Part shown: positions 1 to 10,294 of the stretch, one piece after another
How the letters are laid out: each line of letters opens with the position of its first letter
How positions within the stretch are numbered: position 1 is the first letter of the stretch
Origin: Theropithecus gelada
Lineage: Eukaryota; Chordata; Mammalia; Primates; Cercopithecidae
Direction of reading: 5' to 3'
DNA length: 64,000 bases
NCBI RefSeq assembly: GCF_003255815.1
Contig: NC_037683.1
Span: 77,559,440-77,623,439 of the forward strand
Made by a program: the position numbers and the translations under genes
The notes under the pieces: generated by a model
Database searches by the model: none
Told to the model about the DNA's origin: nothing
The model's input: only the letters and a program-made list of their open reading frames with translations

Positions 1-1810
1 TGGAATTACTAAATGGTTTTGTGCCTTAGTTTCCTTAGGGGTTAAGTAATTTTCTCTCTGACCTGATTTACAGAAGTGTGTTCGAAGAGTTTGAAAGTGG
101 TCAAAAGGAAAGATTTATTAACTTTCATGCTGACTCATATTAGCAGAATTAACATTTTCATTGTAGGAACCAATGTAGTATTAAAACTCTAAATATGTCA
201 CTATGTCAGATCCGAAATACCCTAAATTTTTACCTCTGGATACTCCTTGCTTTTTCTTCTTCTTGTTTCTTTTGTTTTTGTTGTTGGTAGCCTGAGGGAG
301 AGTAGTTGGATGGAGAACAGAGGAGAAAATGCTGACTAGAATATTGTGATTGGATTTTTAACTAGAAAGGTGCTCTTCCAATGGAATCCCATCAGTTAAG
401 TTTTTGACACTGATTAGTTGTGATTTTACCTTTTTGACAAAATGTATTCTTCATGGTTAGCATTACCATAGACGCATTGCTGATGGGCAAGCCTTTGTAT
501 CAGCTTTCACTTTGATGGGGGTAGTAGAGAATGCTATTGTTTTTTGCTTCCATGTCTACCCTCCAGATTTAAATGCCATAAGTATAAAATCTACATATTT
601 ATTCTTGAGTATAGCAAATGGGTGTTCTTGATAGTCTTTTCTAAATTGCCTGGAATAACAGAATTTCAAGAGACCATAGTGAATAGATCCAAATTCCTCA
701 AACTTTTATGGATGAAAAACTGTAAGTCCAGAGAAGTTATAAATGATTTGTCAGAAGTAGAACCCGGGTATCTTGACTTTTTGAGTGCCATTTCAGACTC
801 TATGAGGGCTTTTCTTAAAAGTTATAATAGCATTTTATCCCTTTTTTCTTACCAAGTGCCTTAGAATTATATCTTGATCATATGGCCTAGCTAAAAAGTA
901 TGCAAAATATTATATAAATAGATGAAATTTATTTTTACATTCTAATATCTAATGTTTGAGAAATCTGTTGGCATAATTAATGTGAAAAGTGGAATATTAG
1001 CCATATTTTCATGTTTAGTTTCTTTTATTTTTGTCTTGAGGCTGGTTTTGCTCAGCTCACATGCCATTGGCCTGTTGGTTTTTCTTTATGGTATTAATCA
1101 CTTTACTTTCTGGCTGTTGCTTTCTTAGTAATAAAATTTAAGTACATTTTGTTGTTGTTCTTACTTTCAAACTAAAACTATTTAAAACAGGAGTGTATTT
1201 TATAAAAAAAAATGAAATAAATATTCATTGCAAGACAGGCAGGTGTGAATGCCTGATACTTAATTAAGTTCTCAGTGCTCTAATTATTTTTCCTTCTTGC
1301 AAACTCACCTTCTTAATGATCATGCCTAATGCTAAGTACCTCCTTATGTGTTTTTATCCAGGTTTTTGATGAGAATTCCTGCTCGTATATGATCTTGCTG
1401 CCAAAAAATGACTCCCTTATTTTTAAAAACCTGGAAATGGGCACAGTCTGAAAATCTGCAGACACTTGTCACTTGGACCGTGGTCTTACTGACTCATATT
1501 TCCAGTCATGTTGAACAATTCTTTATTAAAAAAAATTGGCTAATATGACATATTTCTTTTGCCTTTTTTTGGCGGGGGGGTTTCTGCTGAATAAGTGCTT
1601 TCTTCTGCAGGGTTCAGAGTGCTCAGAAAACACTATTTTATCAATGAGAGGAAAATAGATGGCCAATTTTATCTGGCAAAGTACAGAGACATTAAATGAC
1701 TATTGCTCATGATCTACCAGTGAATGGATCAGCATACTGACTGGTGACACACAGGAGTTCTCCTACATAAATGTACCATAAAAAGCATTGGAATTTTTCC
1801 AGTGTAAGAA

Positions 1811-1844
1811 TTGAGGTTATCTGGTCACTCCTGCTTTGTACTCA
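1811..1844 (+). repeat. 34-bp dispersed direct repeat, copy 1
   Basis: The 34 bases here recur at 2253-2286 with one mismatch, at the seventh base. Flanks on both sides are unrelated, so this is not part of a longer visible duplication, and it is not simple sequence. I do not recognise it as a known interspersed family. It could be a short templated insertion. Confidence 0.85.
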
Positions 1845-2252
1845 TGGGAAAAGAGGGCAGGAGTGAGACCTGACCTAGAGGAATATGGTTGAGTGTTTTC
1901 CAGGACTAGATGGTATGATAGTATTAAATGTCACAAACTGATGTAATTCTTACTGAAAATAGAGAATTACTAAGAATGAAGAAAACATTCTAAATTTTGT
2001 ATTGTTAATTACTTTTGAATTTCCTCAACATAGACACACACAGGAAACTTTGCAGAAGGCATAGTGCTTGAGTTAAAATTAGATATTTTTGATTTTCTAA
2101 AAATAAAAAGAAAAATAAACTCTTCACAAAAAGTTTTTCTCCTTGATAGCCTTTTCTTGATTATTTATGGAGTAATTTATTTGGAAGTTGAGTTGAAAAA
2201 TGTTTGTTCAACACTTTGAGTGGATCATACACAAAAAATAAGAATCATCCAT

Positions 2253-2286
2253 TTGAGGATATCTGGTCACTCCTGCTTTGTACTCA
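2253..2286 (+). repeat. 34-bp dispersed direct repeat, copy 2
   Basis: Second copy of the 34-bp unit at 1811-1844, 33 of 34 bases identical, with a start-to-start offset of 442 bases. Which copy is ancestral cannot be told from this window alone. Confidence 0.85.
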
Positions 2287-2476
2287 GTCCTTATTTCCTG
2301 TGTTTGTCGAGCTTTGGCTTCTTTCCATGAGTGTCATCTCTAAAAGATTGTGACAGTGTCTATAATACATTTGGTGTAGTGGCACAACCATGGCACTTTA
2401 CCACCTCATTGCATACATTTTGGGGAGCTATTGGTCAAGGGAGGGAAGGGCCTTCTTCAGTAATTTACAACCCGGC

Positions 2477-2500
2477 GTCATCACGTGGGTGGGTGATGAC
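2477..2500. repeat. Perfect 8-bp hairpin arms containing a CACGTG E-box
   Basis: GTCATCAC and its exact reverse complement GTGATGAC flank an 8-base loop. The canonical E-box CACGTG sits at 2482-2487, overlapping the left arm. It lies about 1 kb upstream of the coding exon in a stretch without recognised repeats. CACGTG is the core site of USF, MYC and CLOCK-type bHLH factors; binding here is inference. Confidence 0.5.
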
Positions 2501-3351
2501 ATCCTGCTATCATGTTCAGTACTTCTCTTGGTTCTCGTTCTGCTTCCTTAATGTTAGGAAGCTTTATGGAACTATGGTAGATTTACTGAGTGTCATGCAT
2601 CATGTACATACTGGACAGGTCGCTTTTAGAAGGGACATTCTCTCCTTATGCTCCCCGTATGGCGTTTTGCACACCCCTTCTCTTTTCTAGGATTTTAGTA
2701 GAAGGTTACAGTATCGTGGTGTTGATTCTCTTCCAATCTCCATATCTCAGGATCATTATAGAACCAATACCCTAATGCTGCCATGTATATTTGAATATAT
2801 GGATATATGAAAATTTTGTGGTATTCCCAGGCCTAGGTGTTTATCTTTTTCGAATCTAGGGACTATGAAAAGATAGCTCTTAAAGTGAAAATCAGAGATG
2901 GTTTAGTGTCCCCATAGTCTCATTTAGAAGCCATGTCTGCTTTGTGGTTGTTTACTGGAACTTTGAAGCATTGGTCTCACAGCTCATGTAGGTGGTGCTT
3001 TTGGGTTTCCCAAGACCTGCTGTAGCAAAAATGAACTAGTATGGAAAGATCCTCCAGGGAGCAAAATAAATTTTGTTTTGCAAGCTGGCACCAGTAGATT
3101 GTTGTAGTTGCCAAGAGCGCTGTATTGAGAAGGGCTCAGTGGCAAACAAAACAATGCAGTGGTCCATAATCCATGTCCACCGTGAATGCAGAAGGGGAGA
3201 GTGCCTGCCAATGAGCCATGTATTTGAGGACCCTGTTCTACATAAAAGGCCATCTTGCTAAGAGTGCTTCTTTTCTTCCTGATATGAATGATATACAGGT
3301 TGAAAAACTCACCGTATCTTATTTTCATTTTTGCTTTTAAAAATGCCTGCA

Positions 3352-3368
3352 TTTATTTTTTTAAACAG
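3352..3368 (+). promoter_or_regulatory. GLIS3: Strongest candidate 3' splice site for the GLIS3 start exon
   Basis: A T-rich tract ends in AAACAG at 3363-3368, so the exon would begin at 3369. Two other AG acceptors lie closer to the start codon: CCACAG ending at 3456 and TTTTTCAG ending at 3465. The first has the best polypyrimidine tract. The choice changes only the 5' untranslated leader (98, 10 or 1 bases before the ATG), not the protein. RNA data are required to settle which is used. Confidence 0.5.
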
Positions 3369-3384
3369 GCTTATAACCCACACC

Positions 3385-3411
3385 ATGGATAACTTATTGG
3401 ACTTTGCCTGA
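3385..3411 (+). CDS. Possible upstream ORF of 8 codons in the GLIS3 leader
   Basis: If the exon begins at 3369, the leader contains ATG at 3385 in a near-optimal context (CACCATGG: A at -3, G at +4). It reads MDNLLDFA and stops at TGA 3409-3411, 55 bases before the GLIS3 start codon, in a different frame from it. The main start has A at -3 but A at +4, so it is the weaker of the two. Short upstream ORFs of this kind commonly reduce translation of the main frame. It does not exist in the mRNA if a downstream acceptor is used. Confidence 0.4.
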   Translation: MDNLLDFA

Positions 3412-3466
3412 AAGGAGTCATTAGTGACATTGGATATTTGACCATCTTGGCCACAGGTTTTTCAGA

Positions 3467-3854
3467 ATGAATGGAAGATCATGCAGCATGAGTCTCCACC
3501 GGACATCGGGAACCCCACAGGGGCCTAGGATGGTCAGTGGCCACCACATTCCTGCCATCCGAGCCCACTCCGGGACTCCTGGCCCCTCACCCTGTGGCAG
3601 CACATCAAGCCCCACTATGGGAAGCCTTGCTAACAACCTCCATCTCAAGATGCCCTCAGGAGGAGGGATGGCTCCTCAGAACAACGTGGCTGAGAGCCCC
3701 ATTCATCTGCCTGCCTTAAGCCCCAGGAGACAAATGCTCACCAATGGGAAGCTGCGATTCCAGGTCACCCAGGCTGGAGGCATGTCAGGGTCACATACTT
3801 TAAAGCCAAAGCAGCAGGAGTTTGGAAGCCCTTTTCCTCCAAATCCTGGGAAAG
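3467..3854 (+). CDS. GLIS3: GLIS3 first coding exon (N-terminus of long isoform, partial CDS)
   Basis: The frame starts with MNGRSCSMSLHRTSG and runs 129 codons plus one base to a donor (AAAG then GTAGGA), so the intron splits codon 130 in phase 1. I recognise it as the N-terminal extension of the long GLIS3 protein. GLIS3 is a nuclear transcription factor with five C2H2 zinc fingers encoded by later exons, acting in pancreatic beta-cell, thyroid and kidney programmes. This exon carries no zinc finger: it is Ser/Pro/Gly-rich and probably disordered, with basic patches such as SPRRQ near residue 87. An in-frame TGA at 3425-3427 lies upstream, and the first Met has a purine at -3, supporting this start. 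From family knowledge, the shorter isoform starts further downstream and lacks this region. Deletions removing the 5' exons cause neonatal diabetes with congenital hypothyroidism. Residue 96 reads Leu in this copy. Confidence 0.93.
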
Positions 3855-3860
3855 GTAGGA
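3855..3860 (+). promoter_or_regulatory. GLIS3: 5' splice donor of the GLIS3 start exon
   Basis: GTAGGA follows AAAG at the exon end. The open frame continues 31 codons beyond it to a stop at 3947-3949, but that tail (Phe/Pro/Asn-rich) has no family resemblance. Splicing here is therefore the natural reading. The site lacks the +4 A and +5 G pairing of a perfect donor only in part (GTAGGA), so it is a moderate donor. Confidence 0.85.
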
Positions 3861-4968
3861 TTGTTTTTCTGGGACCTTTTAAAAATGGAAACAATTTTTT
3901 TCTCCCCCATCCCATTTTCTGCCAGCAAATCCTATGGAAAAATACATGATTCAGTGTCAGGGTCAAAGTTGATGGTCTCATAATGATATATAGCTTGCTC
4001 AGTAAGGGAGTGGGTGTGTATGTATTGAAGGGGAAGGGACCACAGTGGTAAATGCTGAGTATGAGACATCTCCTGGGACTGTGAAACAGAGTAACAGTAA
4101 GATAGAAAGATAAGAAATAGGGAGGCAGGCTGGGTGGTTGTGGTGGAAGGGTAAATGCTGGTTTAGCAAGATTCTGCCCTCCAGATACATGTAGCTCTGT
4201 CCTGGTTCCCTGGGGGCTGAATGCTCAAGGCCATGGACAAGAAGAGTGACTGGAACTGTCTTTATGCCAGTGCTAAAAGTTCAGTGTAGAAGGAAAATGA
4301 TAAAAAAGGGAGAAATTTTCATAGCCAATAAAATGAAGAATCAGTACATATCAGTGATAAGAAAAATTACTTTAAGAGCAAAACCTATAATTTTTATAAT
4401 ACAGCAAGAGGGAAGCAAGCTAGAAGGGAATAATGAAAAGATGTATTTTGTGCTTGTGGAGAACTAGAAAACCTGGTCAATTTGAAGTGCAGAGAGAATG
4501 TGCTTTTAATTCAGTAGCGTTTGAATTACCATATATTTTAAATTAAAGAATAATTGTTGGTGAATAGCAAGTTATTTGAATGACACACTATTTCTAGAAA
4601 TTGATGTTGAATTAATGAGGTTATATTGTAGATGACGTATGTATTTAGAGAAAGAGCATGTACCCCACGTGAAATATAGCTTTGCTGTCTAAAATTGCAC
4701 AATTATATATTCCTTAAGGTAGTTTTAGCATTCCGTCTTAAATGTTTATGTTAAAAATGCTTACACCACCAAATAGAATTACTAGCAACCTTCAGAATAA
4801 ACACTCATTCAGTTAATTAAGATGAATAATGATTCCTATCAGGCAAGTAGCCAAAAAGTTGTTTGTTTTAGTGTCAGTGTATTTCTGTGTTTGGAGAAAT
4901 TGGTGTAAATGGGCAGGTTTTAAAAAAACAATAGCACTAAACATACATGCGCCTTTTAAGTTAATTAA
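3855..4968. other. Intronic stretch without recognised repeats
   Basis: I see no Alu, L1, MIR or LTR sequence and no credible ORF here. Proximity to the exon makes it a candidate for conserved intronic sequence, which cannot be judged without alignments. Confidence 0.5.
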
Positions 4969-5256
4969 TTTTTTGAGATAGGATCTCACTTTGTCACCCA
5001 GGCTGGAGTACAGTGGCATGATCATGGCCTCACTGCAGCCTCATCTTCCTGGGTTCAAGTGATCCTCCTGCTTCAGTCCCCCAAGTAGCTGGGACCACAG
5101 GTGCATCCCACCACGCCTGGCTAATTTTTTTTGTTTTTTAGAGACAGGATTTCATTATATTGCCCAGGCTGGTCTCCAACTCCTGAGCTCAAGTGATCTG
5201 CCCGCTTTGGCCTCCCAAAGTGCTAGGGTTACAGGCGTGAGCCACTGTGCCCAGCC
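4969..5256 (-). mobile_element. Alu element (AluJ-like), minus strand
   Basis: It begins with a degenerate T-rich tail, contains both monomers (box-like GAGTACAGTGGCATGATC, the mid linker near 5125, CCTCCCAAAGTGCT near 5212) and ends in CCAGCC. TTAATT-like bases flank both ends. High divergence indicates an old AluJ. The pyrimidine tract at 5271-5300 follows it. Confidence 0.93.
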
Positions 5257-5569
5257 TTAATTTATTTATTTTTCTTCTTCTTCTTCTTTTTTTTTTTTTG
5301 GTCTAGATTAGTTTTGAATAATTTTATTTCTTAGAGGTACTGATATTTAGTATAAGTATGGGAAAAAGTTTTCCTGGGGCTACATCCAAAATAGGTTTCT
5401 CATTGTCAGGTTGCTATGTCCATGGTGTGGCAAGCTAAGTTCCCTCATGTTAAATTTAGATGTTTAGATTTTCAGGGGCTGAGGCCCGGTAAAACCTTTT
5501 AGCTCATGCTTGACTAGTGAACTGTAGCTTGCTTTTATATGTACTTGTGTTTGCAATCCTGACTGAAAA

Positions 5570-5790
5570 TAATAATGGTGATAATATTAATAACTTGCCT
5601 TTATTGTATCATAACAGCATATGTCAGGCACCGTGTTAAGTGCTTTCCAATACATAGTCTCAGTTATTCCTCAAACAGCACTGAGTTGTATGCTATGGTT
5701 ATTTAACTGATAAGCAAACTAAGGTCTAGAAAGAGTAAGTAACTTCAGAGGCACCAGCCAGTAAGGAGCTTGGGAATACTAACTTTGATG
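5570..5790 (-). mobile_element. MIR SINE, minus strand
   Basis: Matches the reverse of the MIR consensus: a TTTATTG...GTCAGGCACCGTGTTAAGTGCTTT core near 5600-5645, an ATAGTCTCAGTTATTCCTCA block, then the downstream AAGTAACTTCAGAGGCACC block. Ancient, heavily diverged. Confidence 0.7.
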
Positions 5791-6184
5791 GCAGTCAGAA
5801 GAGGCTGTAATTAAAGCCATGTTTTTAAAAAAACCTCACGTGCTTAAGGGCTAGTGAATTCTCAGGGTCGATATACCTTGAAATGCCTGTCAGAAGTAGT
5901 GCTGCTTCCTGATTCCTTTCCCTGTTGCTTTTTGTTTCCTTGCTCAGCTTCCTAGCTTACAGTGTTCCTCCTGGATCTGCATGGTTGGGACATGCCTAGG
6001 CACAAATGATGGGTGAAGGACAGCTGTATTATTATCACCTCTAGCTTTGGAGCTTAGATACCATCGGTGGTCTAGATGGTACGAGAAGTGTCTGAATGTA
6101 TCATTTCTTCCAGGTCTTGGTTGACAATTCCTATACTAAGCCAATAACTGGTTGAGGGTGATGATCTAGGATTGTTTGAATTTT

Positions 6185-6310
6185 GATCATTTACTCTACA
6201 AATAATTATTGAGCATATATTGTGTGTGAGCCACTGTTCTGGAGATGCAATAGCCAATAAAGCATAGTCCTTTCCCTCAAGGAGTTGGATAATTCATACA
6301 AATAAATGGC
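6185..6310 (-). mobile_element. L2-like LINE 3' fragment, minus strand
   Basis: The succession of ATTATTGAGCATATATTGTG, CACTGTTCTGGAGATGC and CTCAAGGAGTTGGATAATTC is typical of the reversed L2 3' end. Interrupted on the right by an Alu. Confidence 0.5.
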
Positions 6311-6331
6311 CAGTTAAAATATAGCACAGTA

Positions 6332-6630
6332 GGTGGGTGCGATGGCTCACGCTTGTAATCCCAGCAGTTTGGGAGGCTGAGGCGGGCAGATCATTTGAAG
6401 TCAGGAGTTTGAAGCCAGCCTGGCCAACATAGTGAAACCCCACCTCTACTAAAAATACAAAAATGAGCCGGCTGTGGTGGTGGGTACCTGTAATTCCAGC
6501 TATTCGGGAGGCTGAGGCAGGAGAATTGCTTGAGCCCGGGAGGCGGAGGTTGCAGTGAGCAGAGATTGTACTCCAGCCCAGGCAACAGAGCAAGACTCCA
6601 TCTCAAAACAAAAACAAAAACAAACAAAAC
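6332..6630 (+). mobile_element. Alu element (AluS-like), plus strand
   Basis: Starts GGTGGGTGCGATGGCTC, has both monomers and ends in a (CAAAA)n tail. AGCACAGTA occurs immediately before it and again just after the tail, a target-site duplication. A few bases are missing in the right monomer near 6568. Confidence 0.93.
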
Positions 6631-6761
6631 AGCACAGTAAGGACTCCAGTAGGGATACACTCAGATTGATATGGCCACATAGAAGGGTTTCTGGCCTGTG
6701 CTATATAGGCAGATAACTGGAAGGGGAAGAGCTAGCTTTGCAATCATGCAAAGTGCATGTC

Positions 6762-6762
6762 C

Positions 6763-6801
<39 letters not shown>

Positions 6802-6826
6802 GTGTGTGTGAGCACGCATATGTGTG
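6762..6826 (+). repeat. TG microsatellite with TATG interruptions
   Basis: About 65 bases of alternating TG with TATG variants, followed by a G-run at 6831-6838. Likely polymorphic. Confidence 0.9.
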
Positions 6827-7077
6827 AATTGGGGGGGGGTTGTCTGGAACTTATTCTGGGAAGGGAGAAAAATGCACTCAAAACCTGGAGGGGAGAAATC
6901 CTGGTGCATTTCATGGACTTCCACTTGGTTCCACATGGACAGGGGTACAGAAAACCATGGTAAGAGATGAAGCTGGAGAGGAATCAGCAGAAGCCAGAGG
7001 AAGGGCCATGAATGATGTGCCAAGGAGTTTGGATCCATTTTGAGGACACTGATGGAACATGGGACTCTTGTGGGTTT

Positions 7078-7660
7078 ATTAGTTAGGGTTTTCCAGAGAA
7101 ATAGACGAATAGGATACATATCTACATGTGTATATTTGTGTGTGTGTGTGTGTGTGTATATGTATATATAAAGAAATTTGTTATAAGAAATTGGCCCTTG
7201 GGATTATGGAGAGTGGTAAGTTCCACGATCTACAGGGAGAGTCAGTCAGTTGGAGACCCAGGGGAGCCAATGGTTTCATTGCAGTCTGAGTCTGAAGGCC
7301 TGAGAACCAGCAGAACCCATGATGTAGTCCCTGTCTGAAGGCTGGCAGGCTCAAGATCCAGGAAGAGCTGATGTTTCAATTTGAATTCAAAGGCAAGAAA
7401 AAAACCAGTGTCCCAGTTGGAAGGCAATCAGGCAGGAAGAATTTTCTCTTGTCGGGGGCAAGGGTCAACCTTGTTCTATTCAGGACTTCAACTGATTGGC
7501 TGAGAATCACCCACATTAGGGAGTGCAATATGCTTTACTCAGTGTACTAACTAAATGTTAATCTCACCCAAAAACACTCTCATAGAAATGCCCAGAGTAG
7601 TGTTGGACCTAATATAGGGGCACCAAGTGGCCCAGTCAATTTCACACATAAATTTTAACC
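7078..7660 (-). mobile_element. Old LTR-like interspersed repeat, minus strand, with internal TG/TA tract
   Basis: Reads from TTAGTTAGGGTTTTCCAGAG through GGAGACCCAGGGGAGCC and CAACTGATTGGCTGAG to GGCCCAGTCAATTTCACACA, a widespread mammalian repeat I know in reverse orientation. Its TG...CA ends and internal polyadenylation-like segment suggest a MaLR/ERVL-type solo LTR; I am unsure of the family name. It contains no gene. A TG then TA microsatellite occupies 7136-7168. Confidence 0.6.
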
Positions 7661-7944
7661 AAAGCAGTATCATTGCTTTGGGGCAAGGTACAGTTTACAT
7701 GGTAGCTAAGAAAAGGCGTTTTCTAAGCTTTAAAAATGATTATAGCAACTCTTAGGGAAGCCGTAGAGCTGTATACGGAGAATTTAAGTTACCTAAGAAT
7801 TGCTACACAGACAAGCATCTGACTTGAAGACTGAAGAATCTTTGATGGAAAGCTCATGAGAAGTATACATTTGATATTAATGTTTATATTATTTAAAAAT
7901 TGAGTTCTGCTCAGTTGAAAACTCAAATAGCAGTGGCTTTAACA

Positions 7945-8990
7945 TCATGGATTGTGGTTCCCAAACAGTGTATTAAGGTCACTGGAGTGCCACTGTGAAC
8001 TTGGGGAGTCACAGGGTATTTTAAATTTAGAAGGAAACAGGGATATGTGGTATCCTTTGGACACCGGTCAGACTACTAGGTTGAGGAGGTTGACAGTTTC
8101 AACAGTAAATTGCACTATGTTCCTTTTGGTGACATCATATCTTTGAGAAGCTCCATTTTCAGGAATTGTAATTTAGAAGAAGCGAGTACTTTTTACACCC
8201 ATGTCCACGGCGGCATTATTTATGATAGCCAAAAGGAAGAAGCAACCCAATGTGGTATATACATACAATGGAATATTATTCAGCCTGAAAAAGAAAGGAA
8301 GTTCTGACACATGCTACAACATGGATGATCTTTGAGGAAATTATGCTAAATGAAATGCACCAGTCACAAAAGGACACGTATTGTATGATTCCTCTTGTAT
8401 GAAGTTCCTGGAATGGTCAAATTCATTGAGTCAGAAAGAATGGTGGTTGCTGGGAGTTGGGGGAAAGGGGACATGAGGAGTTAGCGTTTGATGGGTACGG
8501 AGTTTCAGTTGGTGAAGATGAAAAAGTTTTGGAGATGGGTAATGGTGATGGTCGCACAATAATGTGAATATACTTAATGCCACCGAACTGTGCATTTAGA
8601 AATGACTAAGATGATCACTTTTATGCTGTATATATTTTACCACAATTTTAAAAAAGCAAATACTAAGTGAAATCATCGTGGAACGGGTGATGGTGTCCAA
8701 TCTTACTCCAAAGTTTGAGAAACATTAGAGTGCACAGTTTAACACACATCCCATTAGTATTTGGGGTTATTTAAGAATGAAATAAAAATACTGTTTTTCT
8801 TTTAATTTATTTGTATTATTTTTTCAAACAACTAGTAAGCTGTTAGTACGTACGTGTTATTGAGTTGTTTATACCTAACTACTTGATAAATGCAAGTGTA
8901 GGTGTTTCTTTTGGCCTAGGGGTACCATGAAAAACTTATTGAAACACTGAGCATGCCATGAACTGAGAACATTTGGGAACTTTCGTTGTA
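7945..8990 (+). mobile_element. Diverged hAT-like repeat split by an L1 insertion
   Basis: The segments 7945-8184 and about 8660-8990 are parts of one repeat whose second half resembles 26760-27225. Shared landmarks are CATATCTTTGA...AAGCT, a TAAGAATGAAATAAAAAT block, TTATTGAGTTGTTT and ATCATGAAAAA-like ends. The left end carries TGGTTCCCAAAC, reminiscent of hAT termini. Family name not recognised. Confidence 0.5.
8185..8657 (+). mobile_element. L1 3' fragment inserted in the hAT-like repeat, plus strand
   Basis: Reads as L1 3' sequence: CAATGGAATATTATTCAGCC, ATGGATGATCTTTGAGG, a degraded 3' UTR and an A-rich end. Its flanks are AAGCGAGTACT on the left and AAGCAAATACT on the right, an old 11-bp target duplication with two differences. 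A mammalian-age L1M. Confidence 0.75.
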
Positions 8991-9624
8991 GGAGTTTATT
9001 TTTATTACACAGAGAAGGCTGGAGTAGGTGCTTGCTGCTATTGGTTGGCCACTCCGCTGTCTCTGTTCCAAGGTCATGGAGCTTTCTGTAGTCTTCCTCT
9101 AGATTGCACAACATCTGCCTCATTCCAGATCCAGCTATCTAGTCTGCCTTCTGAGAAGAGTGAGGAGGAAGGAAGAGGACAAAAGGCAAAAGACAAAAAG
9201 AAGGACTCCTCCTAGATCTGTTCCTCTTCAAACACCTTTCCCAGATGCCCTGCCCAGCTATTCCCATTTAAATTAACCAATCATCGCATAACTTATTTCT
9301 TAAATACAATTCATTCTTTGATGCTGAATTCATCATTTTTTGAAGTTTGATCTGGCCTTGTGCTGTTTTGTGTTGTATTATACTGTATTTAGCTTTTTGT
9401 TTTGTTTTTTTTTTGTTTTTTTTTTGTTTTTGCATTTTGCCTCTTTTATCTCTCTCAAGTAAGGTGAACCACTTGAAAGTAAGTTGCAGACATTGTGACA
9501 TTTCACCTCCAAATTCCTAAGCCAGTGTCTTTCATGTAATATAACCAAAATATATTAATCATAACCAAGGAATTTAACTTTCAAAGTATTATTTGTATAT
9601 AGTTACATTTTAAAATACAGTCCA

Positions 9625-9895
9625 GGCTGGCATGTGGTTCACACCTGTAGTCCCAGCACTTTGGGATGCCACGGTGGGAGGATGGCTTGAGGCCAGGAGC
9701 TCAAGACCAGCCTGGGCACTAAAGTGAGACCCCTCTCTCTACAAAAAATAAAATAATTTGCTGGGTGTGTTGGCATGTGCCTGTAGACCCAGCTGTGTGG
9801 GAGGCTGAGGTGGAAGGATCACTTGAGCCCGGGAGTTTGAGGCTGTGGTGAGCCATGATTGTGCCACTGCTTTCAAGCCTGGGTGACAGAGTGAG
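9625..9895 (+). mobile_element. Alu element (AluJ-like) lacking its poly-A tail
   Basis: Both monomers are present from GGCTGGCATGTGG to GACAGAGTGAGAC. The expected CCTGTCTC and poly-A are absent: the sequence switches directly into the duplicated segment starting ACAAGAGACACC. The shared GAGAC at the join suggests a microhomology junction. Confidence 0.9.
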
Positions 9896-10035
9896 ACAAG
9901 AGACACCAACCTTAAGTGACACAAAATAGTTTTTTAATCCCAATTAGTTTGGTGTCCTTTGTTTGATATTATTCTGGTTTTTTTTCTTCTGGTTCCTCTA
10001 CCTTTCTTTGTGTTTCATGAAAAAATATGCTGATA
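9896..10035 (+). repeat. Direct duplicate (copy A) of 10672-10811
   Basis: About 140 bases match 10672-10811 in the same orientation with only a few differences. The copy includes the right part of the inserted segment B, the adjoining L1M flank (TTCCTCTACCTTTCTTTG) and the first AT units of the tail of the next Alu. Copy A therefore derives from the B locus after that Alu had inserted. Confidence 0.88.
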
Positions 10036-10160
10036 TATATATATATATATATAAAACATATATATAATACATATGCAATATATATTATATATAAAATACA
10101 TATGTAATATAATATATAAAATACATATATAATATAATACATATATAATATATATTTATG
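10030..10160. repeat. AT-rich microsatellite
   Basis: Long run of TA, ATAC and ATATAA units. It probably began as the copied AT-rich tail of the Alu at 10883, then expanded. Confidence 0.85.
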
Positions 10161-10294
10161 TTTATGCCTCAAATATAAATAAATTATAATCCATATTTAA
10201 ATTTTATATTATTTATTTCATTCTACTTGTATTATTAATATTATGATATAAATTATTATTTTCTTTCCCCACTTATTATCCAAATGTCCTTCAT

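Larger units (their letters stand above)
1..3368 (+). other. GLIS3: 3' end of the GLIS3 intron upstream of the first coding exon
   Basis: This stretch precedes the GLIS3 start exon and contains no convincing coding sequence; its open frames are short and lack recognisable domains. I see no Alu or young L1 here, unlike the downstream intron. The absence of obvious repeats near an exon is compatible with constrained regulatory sequence but does not prove it. A 34-bp dispersed direct repeat and a small hairpin lie inside and are listed separately. The stretch 2838-3270 reads as unique or very old sequence I cannot assign. Confidence 0.75.

Noticed and set aside
544..864. 106-codon open frame in intron 1
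   Set aside because: Composition is random-like, hydrophobic and low in any domain signal, in AT-rich intron; no splice or start support.
2331..2690. 119-codon open frame upstream of the GLIS3 exon
   Set aside because: No recognisable domain, poor start context and no family resemblance; chance frame in a GC-richer stretch.
6661..7119. 152-codon minus-strand frame containing a His-Thr repeat
   Set aside because: The repeat is a translated TG microsatellite; the rest is unrelated intron.
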